Positions 46,148 to 55,081 of a stretch of DNA of 64,000 bases are shown piece after piece (the first letter of the stretch is position 1; the number at the start of each line of letters is the position of its first letter). The notes below the pieces were generated by a model. The model searched no databases. It was not told where the DNA came from and was given only the letters and a program-made list of their open reading frames with translations. This DNA comes from Vreelandella lionensis (GTDB lineage: Bacteria > Pseudomonadota > Gammaproteobacteria > Pseudomonadales > Halomonadaceae). The stretch is from NCBI RefSeq assembly GCF_002087295.1, contig NZ_MWVI01000010.1, positions 1 through 64,000 on the forward strand, in the 5' to 3' direction. Both the position numbers and the translations under genes were made by a program.

Positions 46148-47742
46148 GGTGTCGTCCTTGGTGATGGTGCTGAAGGGCCAAAGTCCTGCTGCAGCCAGTG
46201 GCGCAGCTGGCTCATACGCGGCGCATCCTGCGGGCGAGCCAGAGGGGGCAACATGCCATCCACAAAGCCGCGCTGTTTAAACTTTGCCAGTAGCGCCGGG
46301 TCGCCGCTGATAATGTGCACCGGCACGGCGGCGCTGGCATCCTCGCCGGTAATCAGCGGTGCGGGCTGGTGGTCACCCAGCACAATCAACAGCGTCTGCT
46401 CATCGGCCACGCGCTCAGCCCAGCGCCCTGTCACGCTAACAGAGTAGTCCACCGACCACGCGTAATGGTCACGGATGCGCTCCAAATCTCGCCAGATCAC
46501 CTCGGGTGGGTCGCCTGCGTTCTCCCAGGGCGCATAGATACTGCCGTCGCCTACCAGCGACCAGTTCTCCAATACTGGTAACACCGGCGTCCAGGGCGCA
46601 TGGCTGGAGATCAGCGCTAGCTGCGCAAACAGCGGTGAATTACCCAGTAGCTCTCGCTGGGTGTAGTCCAGCGTAAATTGATCCGGCATGGTCACCCAGT
46701 TAAGCGGCGGCCCCGCGTAGGGAATATCCTTGGCAGCTGCGATCTCGTCAAAGCCATAAGCGCGGCCTTCGGGCCATGCCAGAGTAATCGCAGGCATCAC
46801 GCTCAGCGTGCGCTGGCCGGTCGCACGAAAGTCATCAATCAACGTCGAGTGGCCGCTATCCAGCATCAGCCGGTACCACAGCTGATTGGCGATCCAGCGT
46901 CCGCTAAGCGTGGTGGCATGGGCCAGCCACGACTGCCCACCGCGTATGGGGGATTCCACCAGCCCCGACACCACGTGCAGGTCGTTTTCTGCTAATCGGC
47001 GATTAATATCTTCCAAAGTCAGCAGCAGCGTTCGGTTATAGCGCGGGTCGTTGAGCGCAGAGACACCATAAGATTCAATAAACGTCAGCAGCACGTTACG
47101 CCCCGCCAACCCAGGCAGCGCCTGAACCGCCAGCGGATTTTCTTCCAGCTGTTCAGTAAAGGCTTGCCGAGCGCGATGGGTTTCCACCACCTGCTCCCAC
47201 TGAAAACGTGCGGTATTCACCATGGGAGGCGGTGTATTGGGAACCAAGCGGCTACCGTGGAACTCTAACAAGGCTAAACACATCGCCAGCCCTAGTACTG
47301 CAAGCGCCAATTTCCCCGACCAGCGGCCGAGCCTCAAGTGAGTGGCGGGCAGCAGCAATCGCAACAGTCCCCAAAGCAGCATAAGCAGCAGCACGCCGCC
47401 AAACAGCATCCGGCAAACCGCTGCGAGTTGGCCTACATTACCTACAAGTAAGTGGTAAATAGAGCGCACCAGCGGTACATCCAGGTAGAGGTTAAGCGGC
47501 CTTCCAAAGGCAGTGTAAGTCGCAGCTTCACCGAGATTTGCTGCCGTTGCCAGTGCCATGATGCTTACCACGCCCACCCCTACCACACGCCGCCAAAAAC
47601 CCGGAGGTAACAGCAGTATGGCTGGGGCTATAACCCATGCTTCCCAAGCGATCAGTGGCGAGCCCAGCGTGCCAGAACGCCACCATAAGGGAAGGATAAG
47701 CAGCAGGTTAAGCGCGCTGGCCGTTAATAGAATACGGAGCAT
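46144..47742 (-). CDS. LTA-synthase/OpgB-like sulfatase-fold transferase
   Basis: Membrane enzyme with about five N-terminal helices and a large periplasmic alkaline-phosphatase-fold domain (532 residues from ATG 47742, GAGG 5 bases upstream). Domain markers: VLLTFIESYGVSALNDPR near 230, IRGGQSWLAHATTLSGRWIA (nucleophile region) near 270, and metal-binding LIVLGDHQPAPLITG near 465. Relatives transfer phosphoglycerol or phosphoethanolamine to glucans, LTA or lipid A. Divergent neighbours opgGH suggest osmoregulated periplasmic glucans as acceptor (inference). Coupled to manC. Confidence 0.82.
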   Translation of the reverse strand: MLRILLTASALNLLLILPLWWRSGTLGSPLIAWEAWVIAPAILLLPPGFWRRVVGVGVVSIMALATAANLGEAATYTAFGRPLNLYLDVPLVRSIYHLLVGNVGQLAAVCRMLFGGVLLLMLLWGLLRLLLPATHLRLGRWSGKLALAVLGLAMCLALLEFHGSRLVPNTPPPMVNTARFQWEQVVETHRARQAFTEQLEENPLAVQALPGLAGRNVLLTFIESYGVSALNDPRYNRTLLLTLEDINRRLAENDLHVVSGLVESPIRGGQSWLAHATTLSGRWIANQLWYRLMLDSGHSTLIDDFRATGQRTLSVMPAITLAWPEGRAYGFDEIAAAKDIPYAGPPLNWVTMPDQFTLDYTQRELLGNSPLFAQLALISSHAPWTPVLPVLENWSLVGDGSIYAPWENAGDPPEVIWRDLERIRDHYAWSVDYSVSVTGRWAERVADEQTLLIVLGDHQPAPLITGEDASAAVPVHIISGDPALLAKFKQRGFVDGMLPPLARPQDAPRMSQLRHWLQQDFGPSAPSPRTTP

Positions 47743-47928
47743 TGAGACCTCATGGACTACTAGCGGTGAACAGAATATCAGCGGCATAACCGGCAAGCGG
47801 CACACGCGCCTCGCTGCGTTTAAATTGCCATTTTTTAACCTAACTTGTTAAGCGTATAGTTTTTGTTCAAATATTTCACACAATGACGTGTTGTTAACTC
47901 TCTTATTGGTAACGAAAGGAACTCGCCC

Positions 47929-49458
47929 ATGGGTTGTCGTACTGCTGCAAAATGGATGTTGTCATTAGGTTGGTTACTCGCCCTTCCTGCTTCAGCCAGC
48001 GAAGATGCTGTATTTCAACAGGTACTAGAACGTGCCAAACAGTTAGCTGCTTCCCCCTATCAAGCGCCCGAGGCAAATCTGCCTGAAGCCCTGCAGGCGT
48101 TAAATTACGACGGTTACCGGAAAATACGCTTTAACCCAGAGCGCGCCTACTGGCGCGATGAAAGCCCTTTTAGCCTGCAGCTATTTGATAGCGGGTTTCT
48201 ATTCCAAACACCGGTGACGCTGAACTTGGTAGAAGCAGGCAAGGAAACACCGCTCGACTTCACCGCCGATGACTTTCGTTACGACGGCGAGGCAAGCACT
48301 CTGCTTGAGCATGATTTAAGCGGCAGCGGCCACGCCGGGTTTAGGCTCCACTACCCAATTAACAACTCCGACTACGCCGATGAGTTCGCGGTGTTTTTAG
48401 GCGCCAGCTACTTTCGTTTGGTTGGTCAGCATCAGGCCTACGGGTTATCCACCCGTGGGCTGGCGATCAACACGGCCTCCTCCCAAGGCGAAGAGTTTCC
48501 TGCCTTTCGTGAATTTTGGCTGGTCACACCTGACAACGACACCGAGAGTGTCACGCTGATGGCACTGATGGATAGCCCGTCGCTCAGCGGTGCCTACCGC
48601 TTTACCCTCACCCCCGGCGAACAAACCGAAGCCGAGGTGGAAGCCGAAATTTTTGCCCGCAGCGATGTGGAGAAAGTAGGCATTGCGCCGCTCACCAGCA
48701 TGTTCACCTATGGCGAAGCCTCGGCCCAGCGGCCAGACGACTTCCGCCCCCAGGTGCATGACTCGGACGGCCTGTTAATGCATACCGGTAGCGGCGAATG
48801 GATTTGGCGGCCGCTGAGAAACCCCACAGCGGTGAGGGTCTCAAGCTTTGCCGACGATGCGCCCCAGGGGTTTGGCCTGATGCAGCGAGAGCGCGACTTC
48901 GACCGCTACCTTGACCTGGAAGCCAACTACCACCGCCGCCCCAGCCAGTGGGTAGAGCCGCTGGAAGCCTGGGGCCAGGGCCGCGTGGAGCTAGTGGAAA
49001 TCCCCACGCCAGATGAAACCAACGACACCATCGTGGCCTGCTGGGTATCCGACGACACGCTAAGTGCCGGTGAATCCCAGCACCTGCACTACCGCACCTA
49101 CACCCTTAACGAACAGCCCGAAGAGCACACCCTTGGGCAGGTGATTCGCACCCGTCAAGGCACCGCCGCCGTGCCGGGTGAAACGAATTCCTCCTCAGCG
49201 AACCAGCGCCAGTTTGCGGTCGATTTTGCCGGAGGCGAATTGGATAACCTCGCCCCAGAGGCCAAATTAGCGCTGGATATCAGCGTGCTCAATGGCGAAG
49301 CGCTGCTGCCCCAGGTAAAAGTGCTGCCCGATAACGGAAGACGGGCCACGTTCAGACTACCGCCCAGCAGTCAGCCCAACGATACCCGCCTGCGTCTGAT
49401 GCATGACGGTGAGCCGGTCACAGAAACCTGGAACTATGTGTGGTATCCCGATGCGTAA
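47929..49458 (+). CDS. opgG: Glucan biosynthesis protein OpgG/MdoG
   Basis: Periplasmic protein needed for branching or release of osmoregulated periplasmic glucans. Signal peptide ends LPASAS; the 509-residue body has the MdoG hallmarks NYDGYRKIRFNPERAYWRDE near 62, SSQGEEFPAFREFWLVTP near 185 and LMQRERDFDRYLDLEANYHR near 325. AAAGGAACT precedes ATG 47929. Overlaps opgH by 8 bases. Confidence 0.95.
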   Translation: MGCRTAAKWMLSLGWLLALPASASEDAVFQQVLERAKQLAASPYQAPEANLPEALQALNYDGYRKIRFNPERAYWRDESPFSLQLFDSGFLFQTPVTLNLVEAGKETPLDFTADDFRYDGEASTLLEHDLSGSGHAGFRLHYPINNSDYADEFAVFLGASYFRLVGQHQAYGLSTRGLAINTASSQGEEFPAFREFWLVTPDNDTESVTLMALMDSPSLSGAYRFTLTPGEQTEAEVEAEIFARSDVEKVGIAPLTSMFTYGEASAQRPDDFRPQVHDSDGLLMHTGSGEWIWRPLRNPTAVRVSSFADDAPQGFGLMQRERDFDRYLDLEANYHRRPSQWVEPLEAWGQGRVELVEIPTPDETNDTIVACWVSDDTLSAGESQHLHYRTYTLNEQPEEHTLGQVIRTRQGTAAVPGETNSSSANQRQFAVDFAGGELDNLAPEAKLALDISVLNGEALLPQVKVLPDNGRRATFRLPPSSQPNDTRLRLMHDGEPVTETWNYVWYPDA

Positions 49459-51421
49459 TGCACCCACGTTCACGCCGTCTATTCCATGGCTCAACGCCCG
49501 CCGGGCCCTGCTCGCCACGCTGGTCATTGGCTCCAGCATCGCCGGCTGTCTAGCGATGGCTCAAGTCGTCAGCAACTTAGCGCTAGGCTGGCAAATCACC
49601 ATGCTTACGCTGTTCGGGCTGACGTTTAGCTGGATTGCGCTGGCGTTTTGGGGAGCCATTTGCGGCTTTGTGATCTGCGCGCTGCGCCTAGATCCGTTAA
49701 GCCTTAAACGCTTAACCGCCGAGCGCCCCACTACCAGCCGCTTGGTCAGCCGTACGGCGCTGGTCATGCCTATTTACGCCGAGCCGCCCATTCCTACCAT
49801 TGCTGGCCTAGAGGCCACTTGCCCCTCGCTACTACAGCAGCCCACTCCTCAAGGTGACGACACCGCCAACGTTATGCGTCAGCATTTTGAAGTTTTTATC
49901 CTCAGCGATACTCAGGATGCTGCCCACGCTGAAGAAGAAGCTGCCCACGTGGCCGCGCTGCAGCAGCGCATGGCAGGCCAGCTCGCGATCCACTACCGCC
50001 GCCGCCCCAATAACCACGGACGTAAAGCGGGCAATATTGCCGATTTTTGTCGGCGCTGGGGGCGCCGCTACGACTATATGGTAGTGCTGGATGCTGACAG
50101 CCTGATGAGCGGTGACACGCTGCTGCACATGGTGCATCAAATGCAGCGCTACCCCACCGTGGGGCTCATTCAAACCGTGCCCATTCCCGTGGGGCAACGC
50201 ACGCTGTTTGGCCGTTTTACCCAGCTCGCCTCGGCACTCTATAGCCCCATGCTGGCAGCGGGCCAAAGTTTCTGGCAGGGCGATGCTGCTAACTACTGGG
50301 GGCACAATGCGATTATTCGCACCCGCGCCTTTATGGCCCACGCGGGGCTACCTACGCTGCCGGGCAACCCACCGCTGGGAGGCGAACTGCTAAGCCACGA
50401 TTTTGTGGAAGCCGCGCTACTTAACCGCGGCGGCTGGCAGGTACTGCTGGACACCTCCGCCACGGCGGCCATGTCGCGGCGCAACCCCCATGCCAGCGCC
50501 TCGCGTAACAGTTTTGAAGCCATGCCCAGCAACCTGCTCGACTTTGCCAAACGCGACCGCCGCTGGCTGCAAGGCAACTTACAACACTTACGCCTGCTAG
50601 CTGGCGTGGGCTTCCACCCTATCAGCCGCCTGCACTTCTTTTTTGGCGCCTTTGCCTATCTTTCATCACTGGTATGGCTTGGACTTTTACTGTGTCCCAG
50701 CTTGATGGTGGGCTACCACGCCATTGACGACGCAGCCGAACCACTGCTGCCCCAGGCGCTCTCCCTGTGGCTACTAAGTACCACCTTGGGGATGCTGATT
50801 GCGCCTAAGCTGCTGGGCTTACTGTTAATCTTCTGCCAATGTCCCCACGCCTTTGGCGGACGCTTTAAACTGGTGGTCAGCACACTATTGGAAATGGTGT
50901 TTGCCGCCTTAATTGCCCCGTTGATGATGGCGTGGCATAGCCTATTTATTATTAACGTGTTGATCGGCCGCGCCATCGACTGGCAAACCCAACACCGGGG
51001 CGAACGCTCGTTAAGCTGGCGAGAAACCTGGCGGCATACGGGGTGGATGACCCTATGCGGTGTGCTATGGGCAGGAACCATGGTGCTTTTTTCACCCTCC
51101 GCGTTTGGCTGGCTAACGCCCGCCTGGCTCGGGCTAGTGGCCGCCGCGCCGCTGGTTAAATACTCCAGCAGTGGCACCTGGGGCGGCGTCATCAGCCACC
51201 GTTTTGGCCTGTTACATACCCCCAGCATTAGTTTGAAACCGGTGCTTTTACAGGATTTTGCGAATCTAATGGCGCGTAGCCCTCAAATATTAACGCAGAC
51301 GCCCTCTGCTATGCTGGTCATGCCACCAGCGGAACTGCTGGGGGAGATGCCTTGCCAACTGCTTAAGCCCGCCAAAGCCCCCCATGAGCCGCCTGCCCCC
51401 CGCGCTAAGGAGCCTCACTAA
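49451..51421 (+). CDS. opgH: Glucan glucosyltransferase OpgH/MdoH
   Basis: Inner-membrane GT2 enzyme polymerising beta-1,2-glucan backbone from UDP-glucose. From ATG 49451 it has 656 residues. Features: RRPNNHGRKAGNIADFCRRW and VVLDADSLMSGDTLLHMVHQ (D,D), then WGHNAIIRTRAFM, GGELLSHDFVEAALL and the RxxRW-type RDRRWLQGNLQHLR near 370, with about six membrane helices. Its TAA overlaps the next ATG (TAATG). Confidence 0.95.
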   Translation: MRNAPTFTPSIPWLNARRALLATLVIGSSIAGCLAMAQVVSNLALGWQITMLTLFGLTFSWIALAFWGAICGFVICALRLDPLSLKRLTAERPTTSRLVSRTALVMPIYAEPPIPTIAGLEATCPSLLQQPTPQGDDTANVMRQHFEVFILSDTQDAAHAEEEAAHVAALQQRMAGQLAIHYRRRPNNHGRKAGNIADFCRRWGRRYDYMVVLDADSLMSGDTLLHMVHQMQRYPTVGLIQTVPIPVGQRTLFGRFTQLASALYSPMLAAGQSFWQGDAANYWGHNAIIRTRAFMAHAGLPTLPGNPPLGGELLSHDFVEAALLNRGGWQVLLDTSATAAMSRRNPHASASRNSFEAMPSNLLDFAKRDRRWLQGNLQHLRLLAGVGFHPISRLHFFFGAFAYLSSLVWLGLLLCPSLMVGYHAIDDAAEPLLPQALSLWLLSTTLGMLIAPKLLGLLLIFCQCPHAFGGRFKLVVSTLLEMVFAALIAPLMMAWHSLFIINVLIGRAIDWQTQHRGERSLSWRETWRHTGWMTLCGVLWAGTMVLFSPSAFGWLTPAWLGLVAAAPLVKYSSSGTWGGVISHRFGLLHTPSISLKPVLLQDFANLMARSPQILTQTPSAMLVMPPAELLGEMPCQLLKPAKAPHEPPAPRAKEPH

Positions 51422-52212
51422 TGCCCTCTTCGACGCTACAGCAGCTGCGCAGCGCCAGCTGGGCTAGCCCGCTCGCTGTTTATTTACTGGCGGCCTGGGC
51501 GTCAGCGAAGTTTACAGCGGCTCTACCAGCCCTTTTTAGCAAGGGCGATATTGCATTTGATATTGGTGCTCACCTAGGCGACCGCAGCGCGGCCTTTCAA
51601 GCGCTGGGCGCCCAGGTAATAGCCTTAGAGCCTCAACCAGCGCTCGCCAAATGGTTCCAACGGCTTTTAAAAAGCCCGCATATCTCACTGCTGCCGATGG
51701 CCGTTGGCCCCGAGCCAGGCTATGCGGATATTGCCATTAGTGTGGGCAACCCGACCCTCTCCACCCTAGCAACCGAGTGGCGTAGCCTAGTGGGCGAGCG
51801 AAACCCCGGTTTTCAACGGGTGCGCTGGGAGCAAACCCTGCGGGTGGAGATGACCACCCTGGATGCCTTGATTGAGCGCTTTGGCGAACCACGCTTTATC
51901 AAAATCGACGTAGAAGGGTTTGAAGCCGAGGTGCTGCAGGGGCTTAGCCATCCGGTGGCCGCGCTCTCGGTTGAATTTGTCGCCGGAATGCTGGAGGTCA
52001 GCCACGCCTGCCTAGCACAGATAAACCGGCTAGGCGACTACCGCTTTAACGCCATTGCCGGAGAGCAGCGCCAGTTCCGGTTTGCTACGTGGCAAACGCC
52101 GAATGCCATGGCAGCATGGCTTGCTGAAGGCGCAGGGAATCTCGCGTCAGGCGATATCTACGCCTGCCGCAGCGACCACCCGCTGCTGGCGGCGCCACTC
52201 GCCAACCACTAG
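51421..52212 (+). CDS. FkbM family methyltransferase coupled to opgGH
   Basis: SAM-dependent O-methyltransferase of 263 residues; motif I IAFDIGAHLGDRSAAFQALG near 45, motif II QVIALEPQPALAKWF, and FIKIDVEGFEAEVLQGLSHP near 160, diagnostic of FkbM. Its ATG overlaps the opgH stop, so it is translationally coupled. FkbM enzymes often methylate sugars of glycans or glycolipids, so methylation of the periplasmic glucan is an attractive but untested role. Confidence 0.87.
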   Translation: MPSSTLQQLRSASWASPLAVYLLAAWASAKFTAALPALFSKGDIAFDIGAHLGDRSAAFQALGAQVIALEPQPALAKWFQRLLKSPHISLLPMAVGPEPGYADIAISVGNPTLSTLATEWRSLVGERNPGFQRVRWEQTLRVEMTTLDALIERFGEPRFIKIDVEGFEAEVLQGLSHPVAALSVEFVAGMLEVSHACLAQINRLGDYRFNAIAGEQRQFRFATWQTPNAMAAWLAEGAGNLASGDIYACRSDHPLLAAPLANH

Positions 52213-52250
52213 CCACTTACTGAACAACCCACTCAGCTAGCGAGATTGTC

Positions 52251-53054
52251 ATGGTTTATCACTGGCAGCACCTGACCGCCCCCCAACTACGCACCCTTGC
52301 CCAGCGCGACCCGGTGGCGGTGATTACCCTAGGGGCCATTGAACAGCATGGCACTCATCTGCCGCTAGGCACCGACCTAATCATCGGCGAGGGCTTGCAG
52401 GCGGCGATGCTCAAACAGTTAGAGAAGCAGGACGCTAGCGTGGATGTTGTGTGTCTGCCCGCTATCGCGGTGGGTGCCAGCGATGAGCATGCCAGTTTTG
52501 CCGGCACGCTGAGCCTGCCCGCGCCGCTGCCGATCGCTACATTGGAAGCCTACGGCGAGAGCATTGCCCGTGCAGGGATTCACAAGCTCATGCTGATTAA
52601 TAGCCACGGGGGGAATAAATCGGTGATGGATTTAGCTGCGCTCACGCTTCGGCGGCGCTGCCACATGCGCGTGGTCAAAGCGACCTACACGCGGCTGCCC
52701 CCCTTGGCAGGCGCGATGAACGCCGATGAGCTGCGCTACGGGCTGCACGGCGGGCTGCTGGAAACTTCCATGCTGCAGCACTTAGCGCCGCAACTGGTGA
52801 CGTTTGAAGGCTATACCCCCGCCGCCCCCGCCACACCACCGGAGGGCGCTTTGGTAAGCCCGGAAGGCAGCGCTGCTTTCGCTTGGCTAGGGGAAGATTT
52901 AAGCCACCACGGCGTAGCGGGGGATGCTAGCCAAGCCAACGCCGCCCTCGGTAAACGGCTTGTTCACCACTATGCTGCACAACTTGCCCAGGTGGTAGCA
53001 GAAACGGCCAAGCTGCCGCCGCTGGAGCCATCAGCGGCCGCAGGTAAACGTTAG
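52251..53054 (+). CDS. Creatininase-family amidohydrolase
   Basis: A 267-residue metal-dependent hydrolase. Metal-site motifs: GAIEQHGTHLPLGTDLIIG near 27-45, ASDEHASFAGTLSLP near 80, LMLINSHGGNKSVMDLAAL near 118, and GLHGGLLETSML near 165. Family members include creatininase, the archaeal deformylase ArfB of riboflavin/F420 biosynthesis, and MftE. The adjoining GTP cyclohydrolase II and RibD-type reductase genes point to a pyrimidine or pterin intermediate as substrate (inference). It starts 38 bases after the FkbM gene and overlaps the 3' end of the convergent ribA-like gene by 4 bases. Confidence 0.85.
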   Translation: MVYHWQHLTAPQLRTLAQRDPVAVITLGAIEQHGTHLPLGTDLIIGEGLQAAMLKQLEKQDASVDVVCLPAIAVGASDEHASFAGTLSLPAPLPIATLEAYGESIARAGIHKLMLINSHGGNKSVMDLAALTLRRRCHMRVVKATYTRLPPLAGAMNADELRYGLHGGLLETSMLQHLAPQLVTFEGYTPAAPATPPEGALVSPEGSAAFAWLGEDLSHHGVAGDASQANAALGKRLVHHYAAQLAQVVAETAKLPPLEPSAAAGKR

Positions 53055-54153
53055 CGACTGCGGCTTTCTAGCACTTCATCCAAAAAGTGGCCCGCCCGGT
53101 TGGCTTTGGCGCTCAGGTAGCGATGGTTATGGTCGGTCACGCTGCCATACAGCGCCTGGCGGGATACCACCTCAATACCGCCTTCGCGCAACGCGGCCAT
53201 TTTCAGCGGGTTGTTGGTGAGTAGCTGTACCTGATCAATACTCAGAGCGTTCAGCATGTCCACCGCCACCGCGTACTGGCGTTCGTCGTCGCCAAAGCCC
53301 AGTACCTGGTCGGCATCCACCGTATCCAGGCCGCTATCCTGCAGCGTATAGGCACGCAGCTTATTGGCTAAGCCAATTCCCCGCCCCTCTTGGGCAAGGT
53401 AGAGCAGTACACCGCCCCCCATCGCCTGATATCGGCCACGGCATTACGCAGCTGTTCGCCGCAGTCACAGCGCAGGCTGCCAAACAGGTCGCCGGTTAAG
53501 CAGGCGGAGTGCATACGCAGCGGCACGGGGCCTTCCAGGCTATCGAGTTCACCGATCACCACGGCAACGTGCTCGCGTAGGCCATCCGGTTCACGGAACA
53601 GCACAAAGCGGCTATTGGGGGCATCCTCAAGCGGAATATTAGCCTCGCTCACCCGTTTCAGCATGCCCGGCGCGCCAGCCAAACACGCCAGCGCCTCTTC
53701 AGCCTTCACTTCCAACAGCCGCCCTTGGGCAATTTGCTCGGCCACCTCCTCCTGTGCCCGTTCGCTGACCACCGCAGTCAGCGCTGCCGGAATCAGTAGC
53801 GCCCGTCGCATTAGCGCTACCGCACTACGCTCTGCCGCCCCGGCGGGCTTCAAGCCGCTGAGTAGCGCGCTAGGCTTAGTGGCTGCATTTGCTACCGCTA
53901 GCTGGTTTAGCTCGTGTTCACTCACATGCTCTGGTAGTGGCAGGCAGGCGGCCTCGGCGGTGAGCGACATGCCCATGGCCTCCAGGCGGTGGCGCGTGAG
54001 TACCAGCGTGGGGCGCGCACCGGAGAGGCGTGCCAGGGCATCTACCGAGCGGCTGCCTTCCAACGCTTGCACCAGAAGGCGCTGCTCACCGCTGTTAATA
54101 ACCACCGGCAAACCACGGCGAATATCGAAAATAGCGCGTTCAATGTGATACAT
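53051..54153 (-). pseudogene. ribA: GTP cyclohydrolase II with unusual N-terminal domain, one frameshift
   Basis: Converts GTP to the diamino-ribosylamino-pyrimidinone phosphate plus formate and pyrophosphate. The C-terminal 200 residues hold the whole RibA core: zinc Cys in [19 protein letters not shown], then [20 protein letters not shown] and LLTNNPLKMAALREGGIEVV. The first 170 residues ([20 protein letters not shown]...) are not E. coli RibA; they faintly recall a degenerate DHBP-synthase domain but lack its acidic catalytic motif. A missing base at 53428 breaks the frame (correction gives [18 protein letters not shown]). Restored length about 367. Start ATG 54153 leaves a 97-base divergent promoter region to the reductase gene. 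Confidence 0.87.
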
Positions 54154-54250
54154 GTAGGCCTCCAGGTTGCCTAGTGATGTGGGCAAAGGTCGCTTGCGTT
54201 GGGCCGCACAGCCCCGCATGATCTGTGGTTATTTTCAGTGTGGAGGCGTC

Positions 54251-55081
54251 ATGCCCGACTCCCGTAGCCCCCAGCAATACTCCCCCATCGATAGTGATAC
54301 GGCGTGGGCGTGGCTGACAGCCCAGTGTGCAGGCGCGTCCGGTGCTACCGGTATATCCCTTGCCAGCGATGGCCAGTGGCACTCGCCGCAGGCGGTAACG
54401 CCCCAGGCCCAGGCGCTGTTGGACTGCCTGACGCCGCTGGCGACCCGCCCCACCTGGGTCGTCGCCCAGCTGGGGCAGAGCCTTGATGGGCGAATCGCCA
54501 CGGAAAGCGGCCATTCCCACTACATCAACGGCGCGGAAAGCTTGGTACACCTGCATCGGCTGCGTGCCTTGGCCGACGCGGTGATAGTGGGTGCAGGCAC
54601 CGCCGCCGCCGATAACCCCCAGCTCACCGTGCGCCATGTGAGCGGCTGCCACCCGACCCGCGTGGTGCTCGACCCGCGTGGTCGCGTGCCCAGCGATATC
54701 GCGCTGTTCACCAACGGCGACGTGAAAACGCTGCACCTTACCGGGCCAGAGGTCGCGCCTTTGGCCAGCAGCGCTGAGCACTGCGTACTGCCCCTGAACG
54801 CTAGCGGGCAGTTCAGCCCCGCCGATGTGATTGCCCTGCTGGCAGCGCGCGGGCTGAAGCGTGTACTGGTGGAAGGCGGCGGTATCACTATTTCCCAATT
54901 TATTGAGGCTAACAGCGTAGACCGCCTGCACCTGATGGTGGCACCGCTGCTGATTGGCTCCGGCAGGCCGGGCCTGCAAATGACGCCCATCGAGACCCTG
55001 GAGAGCGCGCTGCGCCCTACGATGCGCTCGTTCCGGTGCGGCGACGACACGCTGTTCGATGTGGAGCTGCGGGCTTTCTAA
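54251..55081 (+). CDS. Stand-alone RibD C-terminal (pyrimidine reductase-like) protein
   Basis: A 276-residue reductase of the RibD C-terminal/DHFR-like fold: VVAQLGQSLDGRIATESGHS near 80, LHRLRALADAVIVGAGTAAA, DNPQLTVRHV, and the NADPH segment LVEGGGITISQFIEANSVDR near 205. The zinc deaminase domain of normal RibD is absent; the N-terminal 75 residues are unrelated. Predicted to reduce the ribosyl side chain of a RibA product, or a pterin. ATG 54251 has GGAGG 5 bases upstream. Divergent from ribA; its stop overlaps the end of the convergent membrane-protein gene. Confidence 0.83.
   Translation: MPDSRSPQQYSPIDSDTAWAWLTAQCAGASGATGISLASDGQWHSPQAVTPQAQALLDCLTPLATRPTWVVAQLGQSLDGRIATESGHSHYINGAESLVHLHRLRALADAVIVGAGTAAADNPQLTVRHVSGCHPTRVVLDPRGRVPSDIALFTNGDVKTLHLTGPEVAPLASSAEHCVLPLNASGQFSPADVIALLAARGLKRVLVEGGGITISQFIEANSVDRLHLMVAPLLIGSGRPGLQMTPIETLESALRPTMRSFRCGDDTLFDVELRAF

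Noticed and set aside
53390..54148. A 250-codon plus-strand frame opposite the GTP cyclohydrolase gene
   Set aside because: Ser/Arg-rich antisense shadow; the minus strand carries the conserved RibA zinc and catalytic motifs.
54140..55077. A 310-codon C-terminal extension of the UPF0104 membrane protein
   Set aside because: It is exactly antisense to a conserved RibD-type reductase, its composition is His/Arg/Gln-rich and it has no family resemblance; a small frame error explains the missing stop.
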